DNA from: Tridacna crocea
Taxonomy: Eukaryota; Mollusca; Bivalvia; Cardiida; Cardiidae
Direction of reading: 5' to 3'
DNA: 64,000 bases
Assembly (NCBI GenBank): GCA_943736015.1
Contig: OX031073.1
Span: 25,137,210 to 25,201,209 of the forward strand
Shown here: positions 55,042 through 64,000 of the stretch, one piece after another
Position numbering within the stretch: the first letter of the stretch is position 1
Layout of the letters: the number at the start of each line of letters is the position of its first letter
Notes under the pieces: model-generated
What the model saw: only the letters and a program-made list of their open reading frames with translations
The model's database searches: none
Told to the model about the DNA's origin: nothing
Position numbers and translations under genes: made by a program

Positions 55042-55236
55042 GTGTCCGTATTCACCAACCATTCTTCAGAATATTTTCTTATTCTCCAAGGTTTTCTAAA
55101 TTTGTAGGTAACACAACCTCTGATTGGCTAAACCGAATGGTTTAGCCAATCAGAAGTTGTGTTACTTAAAAATGTAGAAATTTCTGGAGAATAAGACAAA
55201 GAACGTTCTTAAGAATGATTGGTGAATATTGGCCCA
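55042..55236. repeat. MITE with GTATTCACCAACC ends, intergenic
   Basis: Full copy used to define the family; centre GGCTAAACCGAATGGTTTAGCC, ends GTATTCACCAACCATTC / GAATGATTGGTGAATA. Confidence 0.87.
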
Positions 55237-55439
55237 GGGGTGAAATGCGAAAGCTTTGCGGCGATGAAATGGGTTAACATTTGTCTGCTGAGAACCTGCA
55301 ATCTGCTCTTGTCCCTACACCGTCCAAAACTTTATCTACATCTGAACTGTTTTCTTTATGATTATTGTTTCTTTAAAACAAAGGTATACTTTCTTTATTT
55401 TGTTTTGGTGCTTTGTCTGTACGAATAAACACGCTTGTT

Positions 55440-56540
55440 CATATCAAGGAACGAATTTGAAGTAACAGTTTTTTTCTTTACCTCAGACAATTTATTATTT
55501 TGCGCATCTGTACATATTTTTTTATGAAATTGTGTAAACATGCATTTCTATCATGACATATTTTTGCCACGATTTACGAAAAAGGTACTATGTTGCTTCT
55601 AGAAACATATCGTGATAAAGGAAGGTTTTCTTAAATTTTTTATCGAGATAGTGAAAAGTCTCCTAAAAAAATAAAAGTTATATTAAAATGGAAATTTTCT
55701 TGATCGTGCAAAAAGCAGACATTCGAGACAGAATTATCACGATGGTTCTATCCGTTTATTCAATGGCCATAAATAGAAAATTCATCGTTTGGATGAACTC
55801 CCTGGTGTTTGACTTCACAAGATTGCAGTGTATTAAAAAAAAAGAGTCATTCACAATTGTAGCTTAATTGGTAAATATGACTAGACTCGAAATGAACAGA
55901 AGTCTTTAAGGTCACAGAGACGACTGGAAATGCCTCCTACGAACAACTTTAAAACCATTCAGGGAAAAAGAGAATCCATAAGGTTGTAGACAAAGGTGTA
56001 CCGGAAACTTATCTAATTATAGATACCGTGAATGTCAGTAATGGGCACGAAAGCAAAAATGATAACAATTACATTTTGATAACAATTAGAATTACACGTA
56101 TCTCGATATCATTATCGAGATATTTTTTTTTTTTTATTATCTAAATAATATTTCCAGAAAACTTACGTTTTATCACGGCAGCTCTCTTAAGTTATCGCAA
56201 TAGCTATCTGGTATGTCGTGGCAAAAACATGCCACCATACATTTTTTTTTTTCATTATTTTTTCAATTTTGTTTTTGTGCTTTATACTTGTAAAAGATGA
56301 TAAATCAAAAACAATTTTAGTAAATTTATATACTTCTACAATATTCTGACTTGGTTTTTCAAAGATAGCGCCAATTTCTCTCAACCCGAAATGATAAAAA
56401 CTTGACGACTTCAGACGTATAGAAATTCAAATCCCTGAAGCTCGGAAGATTTTATCGAATAGCTGTGAGTAAACAATTGACCGGATGAATCCAAGAGTAG
56501 ATTTCACCTGTTGTGCTGTCCGATCTAGATCTATGTTCAA
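55440..56540. other. Intergenic AT-rich stretch, nothing recognised
   Basis: Between the MITE at 55042-55236 and the minisatellite at 56545-56880. No exon with supported splice sites on either strand. Confidence 0.55.
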
Positions 56541-56544
56541 TTTT

Positions 56545-56880
56545 GCCTCCCTTTCGCCCATGTTTAGCCCCTCTTTTTTCCTTTGTTTAGCCCCTCTTTT
56601 GGCCTAGGTTTAGCCCCTCTTTTCGCTATGTTTAGCCCCTCTTTTCGGCCATGTTTAGTCCTTCTTTTTGCCTTTGTTTAGCGCGTCTTTTCGCCCCATT
56701 TTTAGCCCCTTTTTTCGCCCCATGTTTAGCCCCTTTTTCCACCTTTGTTTAACACTTCTTTTCGCCCATGTTTAGCCCCTCTTTTCACCAATATTTAGCC
56801 CCTCTTTTCGCCTTTGTTTAGCCATCTTTTCGCCCCAAGTTTAGCCCCTCTTTCCGCCTTTGTTGAACGCCTATTTGAGG
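56545..56880 (+). repeat. Minisatellite of about 21-bp units
   Basis: About 16 units of TTTAGCCCCTCTTTTCGCC with CATG or CTTTG linkers. Intergenic. Confidence 0.92.
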
Positions 56881-57024
56881 TTGAAGGGGTAACGATGTCA
56901 TAGTTGTCATAGTTCTGCTGCTGCGACAGCTTCGTCCTGCGAAAACCTTGACATCTTCCATCATCTTTGACCTTCTTGCAGACAGTTTTGAAAACTCGGG
57001 CAAGTTGTTTATCCTAAATCAATG

Positions 57025-57290
57025 ATCAAATGATAATATTCTTAACTGGCTTAAATCCAAAGTATTTGCAGACGACAAAATAAATGTGGCTAAAATGATT
57101 GGATTTGGTTCTGAAAGGTATGAAAACATTGTTGGAGAAGGAGAAAATGCTAGTCACCAGCATTTTGTCTTCTTTTCCAACAATGTTTTCAAAAGTTTCA
57201 TTCCACAGGGTCGGCGAAACTTGGGGTTTAGTAGTAATGGTATAAAAGGCAAAATAAGACAATTCAAAGTTTTAGGCCGATAGTTAAATT
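57025..57290. mobile_element. Degraded piggyBac-type MITE, intergenic
   Basis: GCAGACGACAAAATAAATGT and the hairpin around ATGCTAGTCACCAGCAT are recognisable; ends lost. Confidence 0.6.
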
Positions 57291-57479
57291 CCAAATGCTG
57301 ATATTACACGATTATTTATGGGTAAAAGTGTCGAGATCCAGGATCAGACTGTATGTTCTTTGTAGTCGTATCTTGATGTTCACTGTCCACGACAGGATCT
57401 TGAGTTGCACTTAGTAGTCAAAGATAACTGTTTAAAGAAAATACGGAAACCATTAACGGAATGTCAGGTCGCCTTTTAA

Positions 57480-57691
57480 CCCATTACCACACAATCCCTA
57501 CTTTTGACGCTTCTGAGAAAGAAGCCTTTAGAAAACATTGTGGGAAAAGGAGAAAATGCTGGTTACCTCCTTTTCCCACAATGTTTTCTACCCATCACAA
57601 AACAAATTCCTAATTTTCAGTCACTTTTATTTTGTCGTCTGTAAATGCTCTCAATTTGGACCAGCGTAAAATATTGTCGTTTGGTAATGGG
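57480..57691. mobile_element. piggyBac-type MITE copy, intergenic
   Basis: TTAA on both sides (57476-57479, 57692-57695). One arm of the central hairpin is partly deleted. Confidence 0.85.
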
Positions 57692-58043
57692 TTAACTCTT
57701 ATCCTGCTAAATAACTAAAATGAAACTTTAAAGACGATGTTAAAAGCCCAAATATTGTTATTTGAAGGTTATGTTTTAGGGAACAATATCTCCTTCACGG
57801 ACAGTGTAGATCTAAGATCAGACTGCAGTCTGATCTTGATCTACAATGTCTGCAAAAGGTCAGCGAGACGCGATAAGCTGCCAAAGGGTTAAATATTTTT
57901 GGCATAGTAACGCCCCTTTTTCTCATAGCTATAGATTTATTTTCTGTCAAATTGACGATTCCTTTTCTGTTAAGATAACAACGGGTGACCTTTACTAATG
58001 ATTTTTTTATTTTCTTCTTCTTTTTGAAATTGATAAGTCGATT

Positions 58044-58432
58044 TTCATAGAGGATATTTGTCTTTTTCGGTGAAAGATCGAAATTTATATCATCGAGTGG
58101 ACACCATCGGTAATATTTTCACGAGTGGCGCAGCCAAATATTCTATCTACTTCATGCTTTTAAACCTTTCTGGGAGGAGCTTTATCAAAATCCAGTACAC
58201 TTCTTTTCCGTTATTCCCCGAGTCGTACCCCACCCACATTACAATATTACATCAAGCGCGAGAGATGTAAGGTATATGACGTCATATTTCCCATCTGGTT
58301 GTTAGGCACGCTCAATTTACCTAGGCACCAAGAACATGTAAATCGGTATTTTCACTGGTTGTACCAGTGTAAGATCGAAAAATATTTTCGCTGCTATTTC
58401 TCGATATCCTACCGGAAAACATGAAATAAAAA
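58044..58432. repeat. MITE, TTTCGATCTTTCAC family, intergenic
   Basis: Fourth copy; diverged in the middle but both ends present. Confidence 0.78.
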
Positions 58433-58476
58433 GCTGTATTATCGATAAAAAAAAAAGACAAGATACAATTTTCACG

Positions 58477-58490
58477 ATTATTTATTGCTA
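58477..58490 (-). promoter_or_regulatory. Candidate poly(A) signal of the cadherin-like gene
   Basis: AATAAA read on the minus strand about 1.16 kb after the stop codon. It would make 58480-59649 the 3' untranslated region. Position only. Confidence 0.25.
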
Positions 58491-58588
58491 AACCTTTTAG
58501 TTCTCCCACAATTATATTATATAATACAATGTATTATGAATAATTCCAAAAACAACATTCATATCGAAGAAACGTCAAAACTGGACAA

Positions 58589-59015
58589 AAAGCCACTACT
58601 GAACTTTATATATCCGTGTTTACAATTAACACTTCATAAATGAAAGTTCTGTTTTTACAAAATCTATGAGAACAGACCAACAAGCATTTAAAGCATGATC
58701 TGCTCTGTGAAAAGGGGATTAAACGTATCTGCAAAAAGTACCGATACATGTCACCCTGATTAATCCTCTGAGGTTCACCTTAGTCGAAACTTTTGGCACC
58801 TTTTGTAAATTTTCCATAAGACTAGTTTAGACGAAACCCATATTCATGTGATAACTTGCTACATATAATGCATCAAGGAGTTGTATTAAATCCCCTTTTA
58901 CAACAGCATGGATCACACATATTGACAACCAACCACTGTACATCAGTAAAGAACTTTGTATATCCGTGTTTACAGTTGAAACACTTCATGAATGAAAATT
59001 CTTGTTTTGCAAACT
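58589..59015. repeat. Local duplication in the presumed 3' UTR of the cadherin-like gene
   Basis: A segment of about 70 bases around TATATCCGTGTTTACA followed by CACTTCAT occurs twice (about 58589-58660 and 58944-59015), 355 bases apart, with moderate divergence. No coding capacity. Confidence 0.6.
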
Positions 59016-59649
59016 TTAATAAAAAAGACAACAAACATGAAAAATGTAATCATTTGAAGACGACGTGTATTGCCTAAAACTCCCCCATCTAACATCATTG
59101 TAATTAAAGGGAATTTGTCGATCAACAGCTGTACACGAGTGCGACAAGACCTAGGATGGAAAGACAACTATCTTTCAGCCAGCACAGTATTACACTAAAA
59201 ACTTACACACTGACAATCTCTAACAATCTCAGAAAATGATGCTAGAACGATCAGCAAATATTCAACAATAATTATAGCTTCCGTGTTGTAAAACTTTGTG
59301 TACTTGCACTAGTTTCCTTCTATTTACAATTTAAGAAAAACTGAAACTTCACGTAGCTAGAATTACCAAAAACATTCAATGGATATACTTGGTCAAAAGC
59401 AATCTTAAGTTTGAAAATAGTAAGTTCCCTTCATAATGTGCTAATATGTTTAATTGTATTAAACATAATTGTTTTCAACATCGCTTATAATACGCTACAA
59501 GGATTTTTTCTCAGTCATCTGGGGCAATTTTTCAGAGTCATTGCTTAAGTTACAATTTTTTATGTGTTTCCTTTAATAATTTCTCTGTCTTTTTCTGCAT
59601 TTTGTTGCAAGAGTGCATCAAACACCATTTATCATTGGTCTGTTGATCT

Positions 59650-59789
59650 TTAGTTCACATGCGCCATCAGTAATAAAAGTAGGGCCACCGAAATCAGTGA
59701 TGTCATACCGGCAGTTAGCCTGGAAACACCTGAACATACGGTCCTGACGGCGATGTTGATAGTCGTTGTGCCCGTCAGAGAAGGGTTGG
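59650..59789 (-). CDS. Cadherin-like protein, last exon with hydrophobic C-terminus
   Basis: Finishes the repeat (NPSLTGTTTINIAVRTVC), then a Ser/Gly stretch (SGVSRLTAGM) and a hydrophobic end, SLISVALLLLLMAHVN, followed by TAA. No cytoplasmic domain and no basic stop-transfer residues follow. This fits a GPI-attachment signal with the omega site near CSG; a single-pass anchor with no tail is the alternative. Confidence 0.82.
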
Positions 59790-62700
59790 CTAAAATGAAA
59801 AAACAGAAGTGATATAAGTCTTGCTTTGGGGAAAAAAAACTAAACTTACTAACATTCTCATAAATGCTATCTGGATAACTTTGAAGCGGGCGACATGGAA
59901 GGCATCTTTGTAAAAACGAAGGAGATAAACAATATCAATGATGGTTTCAAGAAATGAAAACACACAAGAACATTGAAGCAAAAGAATTTTTTTTGTGTGT
60001 TTGTGTTTGCAATAATATTTTCATTTTATTATGTTATTAGGTTAATTATTAAATTTTACAGCGATGTTTTAGTGCAATTCTGAAAGCGAGCAAGAGAAAC
60101 TCACGCTTCACTTTTTCACGCTATAACAGTCAGAAACTCAAACTTAAGTTGCATACTCGATCAATAAGAATGTTTTTCTCGATAACTTAAATGAGACATG
60201 TTATGGCACTATAGCGAGAAAGCCATTTTGATCAATGAAATTAATTTTTCTGACAGCCAACTAAATAATGACGTATATCGGTCCTTTGACATGCAAAAAC
60301 TTGACCAATTAGCTTACTGCGCAGCCTGACCTTGGTCGATGCTTTTTGCAGGTTCGTCAAACCCCTTTTTTTCCAGATCGTTGGCCACATACTTATCATT
60401 CAATAATATAATTTTGGACCAATCGCATTGTCAGTGAAACCCAAAGAAAGCTTTAAATCCGTGTTCTTATCAAATATCGTTTTGAGTTAGCAATGTGTGT
60501 GTGTTTTTTTTCTATCGGGCCTTATTCTACTCCTTGTTGGTATTTTCCTTGTTAACGAAAAGAGAAAAATCTTGGCGTAAGTTTAACCAAATGCGAAGAT
60601 TACATGGGAATAAGACTCTCCGACGAAAATATCGACCATCTTGTCGTTCAATAGCATTTTCCTTGAGTTAAGACAACAATGAGCACATATAAAGCAAATT
60701 GATTCCTAATCTCTGGTTCGAAAATTTTACATGATCAACATGATCTATAGCACTTTGATAAGTATACGGAATAGGTTTAGGACAATAGCCCACTACGACA
60801 ATAGCCCATCCGGACAATAACCCACCGGACTAAAGCCCACTAAAACCTACCAGGACAATAGCCGACTGGTAGAATGGACCACCAAGGCAATAGCCTACTT
60901 ATAAGCATATGTAATATGTTTAAAACATAATTGTATCATGATAGGTAAATTTTAATGATTATGTGAAAAATGATAATATGATGTACATGTAAATTGATTC
61001 TTGTTTATTGTTTGAAAGGGGTAAATGAAATAATAAAAGTGTGCGTATTTTGTTGTGTTTGATGCCTACGGTTTTACTCAGATATTGATTATTGTTTCAC
61101 TCCAGTGTTAGAAATGAAATAATTTTTCATCGTGGTTGGTTATTCAATAAACCATGGTTGTAAGTTATGAGGCCCAATAATCAACCGTTCGGGCTATTTC
61201 AGTCAAATACTCATAAAACTTGCTATAAATGTTTGTCTTGATAGAATAAAGATCGAAATTTGATCATGTTGGGTCAAAATAATAGGTCACAAGAGCAAAA
61301 AGTAGGTCAGTACTCCCTTTTTTTTGGGGGGGGGGGAGTTAAGAACTGGAAAATTCATTGATTGATTCAAAGGATTAGCATCTTTTTTAATGCCAAATAT
61401 GGACTAGTTTCCCTTTGATCAGATGTAGATCATGTTAGAAATGAAATAATCTGTTATCGTGATTGGTCATTCAATAAACCATGGTTGTGAGCTATGAGGC
61501 CCAATAATTAACCATTTGGGCTATTGCCTTCATGGTTTGTTTTTATGCCTCATTACACTTAACCACGGTTTATTGAAGTACCATCCACGGCAGAATGGAG
61601 AATATGTCTTAAGTATAAATAAATCAACAGTATATTTTTTCCGATAGGATTGACTTACCCGCATCATTGGCCTCGAACGTCAGGATATAGGCGGGCAGGG
61701 TTGATATGTCCACAGATTTACTGGTAGCAATTTTAATTACTCCGTCTGTGTCAGTGAACACGCTGTCTGTATTACCGGCAGCTGCAAATATGTATATAAC
61801 TGCACTCTTCTGTGTTTTGGTGTTTTGATTAGTTGAAAAGTTCATGGGATACAAAGAATTGCTATTGTCAATTAACTTCCTTTTTTAAAGCATGATAACT
61901 AATAAAGAATGTTAATTTAAAATACATGTATAACAAAAGCATAAGCAAATAATGCAATTCAAAGACTTTTTATTTTAAGTTTCTTGTTCTGCACTTATTG
62001 AATGCTATCCATTCATCTCTCATTTTTACAGAAAACATTTCGGATTTAACTTGCTCAGAGACAAAAAAATGCGCTCAACTCTGATAAACGTGACACAAAC
62101 TACAATAAACCCCTTATTGGGGAGTGATCAATGCTAGCATTAGCTTTGAAAAGATGCTCCATTCATAAAAGCCTAAAAGAAATTTGAGGACGACTTTAAG
62201 AAATATCCTTGTTGAAGTTAGGCAATAAATTATACAGCGATATGTATCAACTCACTCTGGTAAACGGAAAAACTGCTCTCTACATGCAGTTTCTCATTTT
62301 ATTAAATTTACCACCAGACTTTGGTCAAGTATGAGACATTGCAGTTTGCCTATTTTCCATACGAAGATACTTTACAGTCTTCGATTGCATTTTCTGGCAG
62401 ATATTGAGCCCTTTTACTGTTATCCATGATTTCTTTTGCATTGCACTCAACAGACCATGAACAGGTGTCTTAAGCCTGGCTTATCAGGTGTTCAATTGTT
62501 AAGGTTCGTATTTTAATAAAATATTAATGCTTGGCAGGTCAAATACACATGTCATGCGTTGAACTTTAAACATACTTTAGACGTGACGCAACCATAAAAA
62601 CAATAATCCTCCGTAAACTGATTCTGAAATATTACTTTACCGTTATTTTATATTGCAGTGAATGTTTTTGAGATCATTAAAAAAAAAAGAATGCACAATT

Positions 62701-62899
62701 GATTACTTTTGTTCCTTATTTTACAAAGGAGGTAAATTGTTTAAAATCAAACATCCTTTTTATCCCAATAAATAACTCAACTTTAATTATCGGAGATACA
62801 GATAAACAATGAAATCCCACTTACTGATAGAATAACCGGCAATATTTCCGTTGGTGCTTGCATCCGGGTCTGTAGCTGTGAAATTACCTACCATGGTGT
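59650..62899 (-). CDS. Cadherin-repeat cell-surface protein, last three coding exons (partial)
   Basis: Three minus-strand exons (62825-62899, 61659-61781, 59650-59789) join in phase 1. They encode the end of a cadherin repeat: VGNFTATDPDASTNG (the A.D.D...NG calcium motif), then TDTDGVIKI, and Y.LTFEANDA before NPSLTGTTTINIAV, followed by a 28-residue C-terminus. Cadherin repeats bind calcium between domains and mediate adhesion. The gene continues upstream beyond 64000 or in exons I cannot see. It is convergent with the receptor gene. Confidence 0.85.
60775..60900 (+). repeat. GACAATAGCCCAC minisatellite in the cadherin-like gene
   Basis: About eight degenerate units of GGACAATAGCCCAC in the last intron of the minus-strand gene. 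Confidence 0.85.
61130..61600. repeat. Two copies of the TTCAATAAACCA repeat in the cadherin-like intron
   Basis: About 61130-61200 and 61443-61600, related to 11815-12510 (ATTCAATAAACCATGGTTGT and a GAGGCCCAATAA segment). The second has a partial inverted arm near 61560. Confidence 0.7.
61659..61781 (-). CDS. Cadherin-like protein, penultimate exon
   Basis: 41 codons: AGNTDSVFTDTDGVIKIATS and on to YILTFEANDA. Acceptor TTTGCAG, donor GTAAGT, phases fit on both sides. DTDGVI and Y.L...A.D are conserved cadherin strand motifs. Confidence 0.88.
61860..62820 (-). other. Intron of the cadherin-like gene, nothing recognised
   Basis: Between the two upstream cadherin exons. AT-rich; no repeats of the window's families and no further cadherin motif in any minus frame. 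Confidence 0.6.
62825..62899 (-). CDS. Cadherin-like protein, antepenultimate visible exon
   Basis: 25 codons: TMVGNFTATDPDASTNGNIA then GYSI. Acceptor TTTTCTAG and donor GTAAGT on the minus strand. ATDPDA and NG are the calcium-binding linker residues of a cadherin repeat. Confidence 0.85.
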
Positions 62900-62904
62900 C
62901 TAGA

Positions 62905-63540
62905 AAATAAAATAAAAGACAACAGTTGACTAAAACAGCCTTTGTTTGCAATCAACGACAACTGCCACTACTCGAAACCAATTGTTATTCAAGACAGCGA
63001 AAGACTATAAAGACTATGTCAAAATCGAGCCAGACCACTGAAAATAGGCGTTGCACTGGCAGATCCCACATTTCAACTATTTTGCAATACTGGATTTTTC
63101 TCGATCTGCGAACGATTTATAGTTATTGTCGGCTGAAATCACCTGCAGATTATGAGGTGTGCATAGGGGAGTGAAGGGGGATAAGAAAGCACAATACGAA
63201 AACAAATATAAAACACAAGTTTATATAACCCCATATAAACGAATTTGTACAGATAAATGAGTCTGTGTTACTTTTTCAAAAACGATCTTGTGATTCATGC
63301 CCTAAGACAGATACCTTTTGCAAATATATTGATAATAGTACGAATTATGAAAATTATATTTGGACACTAGATGAGAAACGTTTGACTCGTTATTGCCATG
63401 AACTATGAATTTTACAGCTGGCTCTCCCAAGATCGTAATGACCCTTGTAATAAGTCTGTTCTTTCGAAGGAATGAAAAAACAGGAATCCAATACCATAAC
63501 TCGTTTAGGTAGCATAGTCCCCTAATTTATCTCCAATCGA
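62905..63540. other. Upstream of the last visible cadherin exon, nothing recognised
   Basis: Presumed intron of the minus-strand gene. A plus-strand open frame at 62926-63174 shows no recognised motif. Confidence 0.5.
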
Positions 63541-63544
63541 AAAT

Positions 63545-63760
63545 GTGTGGCACTTTATGAAAAACACAACTAAGACTCGTATGTACCTGATCCGCAATTT
63601 AAGTGACATAAAAGACCATTTGATACGTGCTTGGAATGGTGTCCCTTTATTCTCTACTCAAAAGCTTTATGACAGTTTACATAGTCTTTGTTCACAAGTA
63701 ATAGCTCAAAAAGGAGATATTACAAAGTATCAAAACTATCTTTCAAACATTAGAATGTAA
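63545..63760 (+). pseudogene. Tc1/mariner-like transposase C-terminal remnant
   Basis: A 71-codon open frame with DHLIRAWNGVPLFSTQKLYD and a C.QVIAQKGDITKY ending. Spacing and residues resemble the C-terminus of Tc1-like transposases (W..IP...... L..S...RC..VI...G..T.Y). The DDE catalytic part is absent here, so this is a fragment. Confidence is limited because only about 50 residues can be compared. Confidence 0.55.
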
Positions 63761-64000
63761 ATTGACCTATTTGAATTTGTTAACATCGCATTTATTACGT
63801 GACGCCATTAAAAACTTGACTCACTTTTTGCATGTCACCGTCAGAAACATTGTTGTGAAATATTAAAAGTGAAATACAGTCAAATAAGTATGAAGATAGT
63901 TAAGCAATATGATACTTTGCTTTGCTTATTATTCTCAATTTATCCAATGATTACAACGTTTTGACACTTGATCTATTCTAAGTCATAAAAAAGTCGTCTG

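Overview
The window is animal nuclear DNA: GT-AG introns, long AT-rich introns, low coding density and a very heavy load of dispersed repeats. The repeats (GC-rich palindromes built on CAGCCTGCGCAG, tandem arrays starting with AGCTCACCT, several foldback MITE families and tRNA-headed SINEs) look to me like those of heterodont bivalve genomes, possibly a dreissenid mussel. That species guess is recognition from memory, not proof.

The main content is one plus-strand gene of about 44 kb (9437-53230), which I assembled from splice sites and reading phase into 23 coding exons per transcript (24 exons in total). It encodes an adhesion G-protein-coupled receptor of about 1,500 residues: signal peptide, two C-type-lectin-like domains, a 450-residue stretch with no recognised domain that carries three RKKR sites, a hormone-receptor-motif (HRM) domain, a GAIN domain with a complete GPS cleavage motif (HL/TNFAVLI), a class B2 seven-helix domain, and a cytoplasmic tail supplied by one of two duplicated last exons (51318-51509 or 53024-53230). 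All junctions join in phase without a stop.

The introns hold most of the other content. Intron 5 contains a decayed DIRS-type tyrosine-recombinase retrotransposon (about 21010-26226), with inverted terminal repeats, an internal complementary region and gag, RT/RNase H and YR frames. It is inserted inside an older MITE. A piggyBac-type MITE family (TTAA target duplications, perfect internal hairpin) occurs at least 20 times across the window, sometimes within 25 bases of an exon. Long tandem arrays lie in introns 3, 9 and 22, and in intron 9 a degenerate array of splice-acceptor-like units runs directly into the acceptor of exon 10.

Layout: 1-9436, repeats and microsatellites upstream of the receptor gene, ending in a 670-bp CT-rich tract close to its first coding exon; 9437-53230, receptor gene; 53231-59640, intergenic or UTR sequence with MITEs and a minisatellite; 59650-62899, minus strand, the last three coding exons of a cadherin-repeat protein that ends in a hydrophobic, probably GPI-signal, C-terminus; 63545-63760, remnant of a Tc1/mariner-like transposase. 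No rRNA, intact tRNA or CRISPR array was seen. The two genes are convergent, and both encode adhesion-type cell-surface proteins.
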